NCBI GenBank assembly: GCA_003354225.1 | Contig: PIVH01000006.1 | Coordinates: forward strand, 1 to 14,980 | DNA: 14,980 bases | Reading direction: 5' to 3' | Source of the DNA: Globobulimina sp. | Lineage: Eukaryota; Foraminifera; Rotaliida | Shown: positions 9,801-14,980 of the stretch, piece by piece | How the letters are laid out: every line of letters begins with the position of its first letter | Numbering within the stretch: the first letter of the stretch is position 1 | Position numbers and translations under genes: made by a program | Notes under the pieces: model-generated | What the model saw: only the letters and a program-made list of their open reading frames with translations | Database searches by the model: none | What the model was told of the DNA's origin: nothing

Positions 9801-12800
9801 TTATTAAGTTAAAAGCAAACAATGACTACGAATTATTGGCCAAATTAGCAAATACAGAATTGAGTGTTGATGCAGTATCGGCAGCATTTTGTGCGGTATT
9901 ATGTGCTGAGGAGAGACAAAGAAAATATTTTAAAGCCTATCAGTTGTTTGTTAATGAATGGATAAATTTCGAATTCTATAATTTCCGATGTGAATATTGC
10001 CAGCATATCAATAAAACTGTTATGATTGATCGCGTCTATCAATATGCAAAGACAATGGACTGTTGCCGCCTATGTAACAAAAGACAGATGTCGCGTCTCA
10101 GAAACAACCAGCCTCAGTTTGATATGAAAGTAGCATTAAAACATAAAAACCGTGACATTGCTTACAAACCATATGAAGCAGACACTGAGTTCAGTTTATA
10201 TTCATTGAACGAATATTTATGCAAATGCAGTGTGGACGAGTACCATTTGAGTGCATTTAAGAAGTATCTGAAAGATGAAGAATATGACTCTGACGCTGTT
10301 ATGCAAGATTTAGCGGATAAACGCAAGAAACAATCGAATATTTATAAGGTGCTTTCATCACTGTCAAAGAAAACAAATTATTACGCTTCGTTTCGGAAAT
10401 ATTTAAATTATGATCGCTATCCGACATACAAAGGCGGCGCACTTATTCGGTATTTGGTGTTACGACCAAAGTATTTCTCTTTGTTGAAAGAGATCTGTTT
10501 GAACGATATCATTCCATTAAAGATTGAAGATTGGCAACTTATAATACTCGATGAGGTGAGCCAGCAATATAAAAAGGAGAGCATTTTCAGCAATGTCACA
10601 GATAAAAGATTCGGAATTGAAGCAGGAGAACCAATTGGCGTCCACCATTTAGTTGCGATATGTTTATTTACTGATGATCGATTCAAACAATATCGACATG
10701 ATTTTACCAAATCGTATTGGTTATGGTCCAAAAATATCCATTGCAATAACTTTTATTTTATGGGAAGATATATCTATGAAAGTGTGCAATTTTACGGTAC
10801 AAAATTTACAAAGAATATTAATAAAAAAGAACATTTTTATTTGGGTCTTAAGAAAGTGGTATCATTTGATTACATTGCTCCTGTTTTTAATTCGCCGACA
10901 TTGACCACTGAAAATCTACAAATTGCGCGCGGTTTTGCGGAAAGAAATGGCTGTACTTTAGTTTAGTGACAGATTTATAGATATATTTTGTATTTGTTAT
11001 TTATTTTTAATTGAGTTTGCTTGGTATGTAAACACAGTCTATTCGACCAAAATATGTTGGAGATATCGACAATTCCAAAATTTTATATGCGTTTTTATTC
11101 AATAAAAATATCAGATTGGTAAAGGGCACAAAATTGCAATTACGATCCATTCAAACTATTGATCCATCGCAGGATTTATCAGCCATAGTTTTAGCGATGC
11201 AATACATCGAGAAAATATTGCTTCAAACAGAATTTGATGCACATTTTTATAATACGGATGATTTATATTCGCCAATAAATATGAAAAAGGCGTATTTATT
11301 GATCATGGATAAGATTGGGAGAAACATTGGGAAAGACATTGGCAAAACATTAACGCAGTACGCACGCCATTTGTTTGATAATTGGTGTTTTAAACGAGAG
11401 TTTGTTACATTTGAGACGTTTCGATTGGAAATGAATTATATGGATTACAAATTGAAAGAATTCTTATTTGATAAAAATCGAAAGAAAATAAATATAATAA
11501 ATGTCGTCAAGTTTCTACCAAATCTGCAGCATTATCATGATATAAATGGTGTATTGAGAGATGTTAACAGACAAATTAAGAGAGAGACAACTCCAAATTC
11601 ACAAAATGATAATAGAAGCAATGTAAATGCTGTGTTTGGTTTATTGTATAACTGCCAATCACACGATATCCCCTATCATATTGTCAATGCATTGGCCGAT
11701 ATCCATTTCGAATTTGATAAATGCAAAGGCGTTTTGCGTGAAGCCTTTAGAATGAAATTATCCAAATTAGATATTAATATTCAATCATTTTATGCAAAGA
11801 GTACATATTTTAATGAGCAATTAATGTCAATTGGAATATCAGCAGTCGTGGCAGCATATTGCATCAACAGTGTCAAAAAAGAGCCGTCAGTCAATACAGC
11901 CACCAAATCCGCAACATTTATTGAATTAATTTTAAATCAATTGGACACTCAATATGGTAATCACGTACATTGCGATTTATTTAGCTTAAAAAAAGCATTT
12001 CAAAAGTTGTATTCCAAAGATTTGACAAAGTTTCAGAAAGCTGTGGAAAAACGAGAAAATGTCACCATTCAGGATTTGTATAAAGTGGCTGGAACAATAA
12101 AGATATTCAATGAAGAACAGGCCAAGAAATTATCAAAATATTTATATATAAAAATGATGGATGATAAAGAAAAAATTGTGCCGTGGGAATGTCAGACATG
12201 CCAGTTTTTGAACTGTGCCTTAATGGTAAACAGTTTGTGGAGATATTATAATGAAGGCAATAAATGCGGTTTGTGCGGCGATCCACGATATGTTATCACA
12301 AACAATATAAAAGGGAGCGAAAAGGAAGAAGCGCCCAGATTGAGCAGACGAGCTACTATGGCTTTTTTGAAATTTAGTGGCTATAAATCAGAAATGATGA
12401 ATACGCAAACTATCAGCAATAATAACGACGGGCCAAGTATTAACAAGACAGAATTTGGTGAAATTGATGATATCTCAAAATGTACATTATTCAAATCAGT
12501 CAAACATTTAACTGCAGCACAATTGGCGTTTTTATTAGAGAATCATTTTATTGTTAAAATTATTGAGAGTGAAGGCGTAAAAGCAAAGGTTAAGGAGCTT
12601 TTGATACAGTATAAAGAAAATATTATCGCATATTTCTATGAGAATAAAATTGATGGAACAACATTTAGTGGGATGAAGAAAATGAAATTTATTAAAGATC
12701 TAAAAAAATGGTGCAATAATAATAAATTGCATAGTACCTTAATTCAGTTATATAATGCAATGAAAACATGCGATTTAACGGCAATTCGTAATATTCCAAT

Positions 12801-14650
12801 TGTTGATAATGACACTGATATAAAAGAAGTTGATTACGCGGAGTTTATTGCAGACTGCCCAGCAATGCAAAAAGTTAAAATTATACTGCAGTGTTTTGAA
12901 GATATGACTGTCGATGTTAAGTATATACATTATGAATGATATGCATATATATATATATCACATTTTTTATTGTTGTTTTTAGCTATATTTAACTGATGAT
13001 TTATATCCATGCAAAATGAATTTATTTTTATCGTTATATCCTCGTTATTCGCCTGTTGAATTCCTAAATGACACTGACCATATTATCAAACACAAACTGA
13101 AACATCAACAATTATGTGGCGAAGGTGAGGAATGCGTTCATATGCAACGAGCGTTTAGAGACCGACACACCAAACAATGCAAAACATTGCCTTTAAAGAA
13201 ACAGTTTTTTAATACCAACAATCAGATTGATTTTGTATATATTTCAATGTTAGATCGCGCGCATTGTTTATTGAAGCATTCAGATGATGTGATAACTAAA
13301 ATGAATTCGAAAAAGAAAGTTGACGTTGAAAAGTTATTGAAAGACGATGCGACAAAAATAAAGTATCTGCCATACAATACCGGTGTTTATATGCAATATC
13401 ATACTTTGAATCCATTGTATCAGAATTTGTTTGACGAAATCATACGGAATCGACAACTGGAAATCAGCGAAGATCAATTTAATTCGGATTTGGAAGCATC
13501 AAAATTATATTTAAAAACTGAAAGTGCGACGCGGAGAGCATGCAAAACGAAGAAAGAATATGGCATTAAAATCAATGAAGCAATGCATATTGAACACGTT
13601 TTATGTATTAAGTTTTATTGCAATTATTCAAAACTATGTGAACGATTTCGAAGATCATACAGAAAAAACCACATTGAAGACACCAATGATGACATAATAC
13701 GGAGTCATTGCAACAATCATTATTGGTTTGGTAGATTTTTGACGACAGCCATTGAATTCTTTGGTGACATCCCCAAAACATCCGACTATTTTTATCACGG
13801 ACTGTCGGACAAATTTGTATTTCATCACTTTTCCACAGTTTATGAGATACCAACCTCCACCACCTGGGATATCACGGTGGCGCACAATTTTTGTGATGCA
13901 AATGGTACGTTCTTCTTTTCTATTTAATACTGTTATGTTATGTTAAGTGGATAATTATAATTATGTAAGGCATCGTAATCAAGCTTTCGCCGAAATATAC
14001 GACAGCTGCAAATAATTCACGATGCTTAGATGTATCGGCAATGAGTGAGTTCAAGTCGGAGAAAGAGAAATTAGTTTGGTATATACTTACAATTCATTGT
14101 GACCGATTACATAATAAATTAAATATGTTTACAGTTTGCCGGAATGACAGTATTAAGCATAACAAATATGTATAATCCATCGGATAATGGTTGGCATGGT
14201 TATGGTAAATATGTAGCATCGTTGTTATATTTTGAACGAATTATTGAACAAACTATTCATCAAAAACATCTTTATAATTATGGCAAACTTAGAAAAACAG
14301 AACAAAGGAAAGATTTGGTGCCGTTGATACAACATCAAATGAAACGGAATGGATACGATGCAAATGAGAAGAAAGCGGATGATACTAAATTGCCAAAATA
14401 TATTTGTGTATTGTTTGAATTCTTTTGTGATAATAAAAAGCATCACATTGATCTAAGCTGCATAAACGAGGAGATATCATCAATGGATATTTCATTGCAA
14501 CAGATATTATTTCATGATATTGATTGGGATAAAAACAAAAATTTAAAAAAGTATAAGATTAATAATACAAATTTAAAATACATATTCCCGAATTTGGTCG
14601 AATATAAGAATCATATGGGATATTGGATATATGTTCAAAGTGCACTGTAA
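6855..14650 (+). CDS. Giant multi-exon protein with Tudor/SH3-like modules and repeated RanBP2-finger + ART-like units
   Basis: Proposed exons: 6855-6902, 6949-7527, 7589-7987, 8046-9401, 9461-10960, 11038-12915, 12983-13904, 13970-14073, 14135-14650; about 2,433 residues. Every junction keeps the reading frame, and conserved motifs run across several of them. Approximate residue order: unknown helical region 1-209; Tudor/SH3-like module 1 at 212-275; module 2 at about 385-452; helical region to 794; zinc finger A near 971-999; ART-like domain A about 1182-1345; helical repeat start about 1330-1500; zinc finger B about 1677-1710; helical region with TDDLY and ECVHMQRAFRDRH at 1921-2000; ART-like domain B about 2120-2290; start of a third unit to the end. 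ART domains transfer ADP-ribose from NAD+ to proteins or other targets. I infer a large intracellular scaffold with one active ART. No signal peptide or TM span is evident. Exon 1 and the 3' end are the least certain parts; it could be more than one gene. Confidence 0.62.
6903..6948 (+). other. Intron 1 (46 nt, contains a TA microsatellite)
   Basis: GTGTGG...TACAG joins AAT to CAA in phase 0. About ten TA units fill the middle (6919-6939). The upstream exon would code for only 16 residues starting at ATG 6855; an alternative is translation from ATG 6901 straight through. Confidence 0.45.
7528..7588 (+). other. Intron 2 (61 nt)
   Basis: GTATGA donor and ATCCAG acceptor, phase 0. The joined reading continues directly into REAWKVGSKCKI, the start of the first Tudor/SH3-like module, which would otherwise be cut in half. 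Confidence 0.7.
7589..7790 (+). other. Tudor/SH3-like module 1 (coding)
   Basis: The translated stretch has W-x-V-G-S-x-C at its start, W-C-D-G-V in the middle, then DDDLGEWLKVGY and a closing IKPV. This W...G..C...W..G.V...D..GEWL.V.Y pattern fits a small beta-barrel such as Tudor or SH3. Module 2 (8175-8370) repeats the pattern, so this is a tandem pair separated by a basic, Ser/Thr-rich linker. Confidence 0.5.
7988..8045 (+). other. Intron 3 (58 nt)
   Basis: GTATGC donor, TGTCAG acceptor, phase 0. It joins IDEL to AGPKQLWTPRRSK and keeps the linker between the two Tudor/SH3-like modules open. Confidence 0.7.
8175..8370 (+). other. Tudor/SH3-like module 2 (coding)
   Basis: EWKEGAICQTYIRSKSDW, then DARVTRIFHDNNERWLQLRC and a final IRNP, aligning position by position with module 1. 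Such modules often bind methylated residues or proline-rich peptides, but no ligand can be named here. Confidence 0.5.
9402..9460 (+). other. Intron 4 (59 nt)
   Basis: GTTTAG donor creates an in-frame TAG; the acceptor is GTTATAG directly before an ATG at 9461, phase 0. If unspliced the protein would stop here and 9461 could be a separate start. The same donor hexamer is used in intron 5, which favours splicing. Confidence 0.6.
9989..10074 (+). other. RanBP2-like zinc finger A (coding)
   Basis: Reads FRCEYCQHIN, a loop of about 20 residues, then CCRLC. Spacing C-x2-C-x3-N ... C-x2-C matches RanBP2-type fingers, which bind RNA or ubiquitin/Ran. The usual Trp before the first Cys is replaced by an aromatic-Arg (F-R), and the loop is longer than normal. 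Confidence 0.55.
10624..11170 (+). other. ART-like domain A (coding, probably inactive), interrupted by intron 5
   Basis: Starts with GEPIGVHHLVAICLFTDD, then FYLGL (position of the NAD-binding aromatic-R/H-G-L strand), a LTT in the place of the STS/STT motif, and ARGFAERNGCTL. After intron 5 the reading gives SIRPKY and DIDNSKILYAF. At the place of the catalytic ExE it has S-K-I, so the Glu is missing, and Y-L-G replaces Y-H-G of domain B. I infer a pseudo-enzyme with a binding or scaffold role. Confidence 0.5.
10961..11037 (+). other. Intron 5 (77 nt)
   Basis: GTTTAG donor (in-frame TAG again) and ACACAG acceptor, phase 0. The downstream frame is open from 11032, well before any ATG, which supports it being an internal exon. 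Joining restores the C-terminal half of ART-like domain A. Confidence 0.65.
12184..12280 (+). other. RanBP2-like zinc finger B (coding)
   Basis: WECQTCQFLN, a loop of about 19 residues, then CGLCGD. This copy keeps the diagnostic Trp and Asn of the RanBP2 finger. It has the same long loop as finger A, so the two are paralogous parts of the repeated unit. Confidence 0.65.
12916..12982 (+). other. Intron 6 (67 nt, TA-rich)
   Basis: GTTAAG donor and TTTTTAG acceptor, phase 0, with a short TA run near 12943-12958. The downstream frame is open from the acceptor and reads LYLTDDLYPCKM, so 13016 need not be a start codon. Confidence 0.55.
13905..13969 (+). other. Intron 7 (65 nt)
   Basis: Strong GTACGT donor; acceptor TGTAAG; phase 1, rebuilding the Gly codon so that DANG runs into IVIKL. 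It exposes a 104-nt exon (13970-14073) that would be missed by ORF length alone. Confidence 0.7.
13970..14073 (+). CDS. Short internal exon 8 of the giant gene (ART catalytic Glu motif)
   Basis: Too short to stand out as an ORF. It reads IVIKLSPKY, then LDVSAMSEF and SEKEKL, exactly the ART stretch expected between the STT motif and the last strands, including the EKE catalytic motif. It is flanked by in-phase GT/AG sites on both sides, with a 65-nt intron before it and a 61-nt intron after. Confidence 0.7.
14074..14134 (+). other. Intron 8 (61 nt)
   Basis: GTTTGG donor and TTTACAG acceptor, phase 0. Joins EKEKL to FAGMTVLSITN, the final ART strands. Confidence 0.65.
14195..14650 (+). other. 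Start of a third repeat unit (coding, exon 9)
   Basis: YVASLLYFERIIEQT, FFCDNKKHHIDL and LKYIFPNLVEYKNHMG align with IVLAMQYIEKILLQT, NWCFKREFVTFE and VVKFLPNLQHYHDING of the region after ART-like domain A. The repeat unit thus restarts here, but only about 140 residues are seen before a TAA at 14648. Confidence 0.55.
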
Positions 14651-14980
14651 ACTAAAATATATTTATATTTATTTTATTAATATAGGGATCACCACACTAA
14701 CTCTTTCGTCATTTTGCTTGCTTTTTGTGTTGTTATATTGTGTGTGTATTGTATGAATCAGATAGATCCTAAAAGGAAAGACTTCAATTCTTCGAATTGA
14801 CAAAGTTACAAATTGGGAAATTTTCACTTTTTGGGAAAGTCGATCACAAGTTTATTTTTTGTTTCTTATATGTTAATTAAAGAATACAAAGCACGAATTT
14901 TATAGAGATAAAACTCTACTACCTAGATTCAAAACTCTATGAATTTCAAGAAGAGTTTCCAAAACTCTTTGATTTTTTTA
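14651..14980 (+). other. 3' region: possible further exon, hairpin and AAAACTCT repeats
   Basis: No clear gene. A donor GTAAAC (14647) and acceptor AATATAG (14685) would make a 39-nt intron and add about 38 codons (ending TGA at 14800) with one hydrophobic span; weakly supported. A hairpin with 7-bp arms (TCAATTC-TTC-GAATTGA) lies at 14784-14800. AAAACTCT occurs three times (14910, 14931, 14961) and once inverted as AAGAGTTT (14951). Confidence 0.3.

Larger units (their letters stand above)
13585..14200 (+). other. ART-like domain B (coding, motif-complete), over three exons
   Basis: Begins HIEHVLCIKFYCNYSKL, then an FGRFL...FFG helix, FYHGL, the motif PTSTTWD and AHNFCDANG. Across intron 7 it continues GIVIKL and LDVSAMSEFKSEKEKL, and across intron 8 FAGMTVLSI. 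It therefore has the aromatic-H-G-L strand, the S-T-T motif and a Glu-x-Glu (EKE, 14059-14067) in the order typical of R-S-E class ADP-ribosyltransferases. The Arg of that class is replaced by His. Confidence 0.6.

Noticed and set aside
9461-10966. Separate gene starting at ATG 9461
   Set aside because: The ATG follows directly on a TTATAG acceptor in the right phase, the donor matches the one at 10961, and the encoded ART is cut at its last strands without the next exon.
1-14980. Bacterial, viral or organellar origin
   Set aside because: Inferred spliceosomal introns, actin and Not4-type domains and wide gene spacing without operons all point to a eukaryotic nucleus.

Overview
The window looks like nuclear DNA of a unicellular eukaryote. 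It is strongly AT-rich and uses the standard genetic code. Genes are packed closely on both strands: one head-to-head pair is 73 bp apart and two tandem genes are 28 bp apart. The introns I infer are short (mostly 46-77 nt), and several begin GTTTAG, so an in-frame stop sits at the donor. I cannot place the organism beyond a protist-like lineage; no ribosomal RNA or other marker is present.

Layout. On the minus strand at 62-1342 lies a eukaryotic homologue of leucyl/phenylalanyl-tRNA-protein transferase (Aat). It is divergent from a probable mitochondrial hemerythrin-like protein on the plus strand (1661-2359); the shared 318-bp spacer carries a perfect 12-bp palindrome. A decayed actin-family pseudogene follows on the minus strand (2566-3387). 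Next, also minus, is a 619-residue protein with an unusual order of domains: a Not4-type RRM plus CCCH finger, a DEDDy 3'-5' exonuclease domain, a coiled coil and a SAM domain (3576-5435). A polytopic membrane protein runs head-to-head with it on the plus strand (5509-6826).

The right half (6855-14650) is best read as one giant plus-strand gene of about nine exons and about 2,430 codons. The open segments join at GT...AG boundaries with matching phase and with continuity of conserved motifs. The protein has an N-terminal helical region, two Tudor/SH3-like modules, then repeated units. Each full unit has a helical region, a RanBP2-like zinc finger with a long loop and an ADP-ribosyltransferase-like (ART) domain. 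The first ART copy has lost its catalytic ExE motif; the second keeps STT and ExE. A third unit begins but stops early, or continues past the window.

The two most unusual items are the RNA-binding/exonuclease/SAM fusion and the duplicated finger-ART giant gene with one apparently dead and one apparently live copy. No CRISPR, tRNA, rRNA or mobile element was recognised. Domain assignments were made by eye from motif spacing, without database searches.
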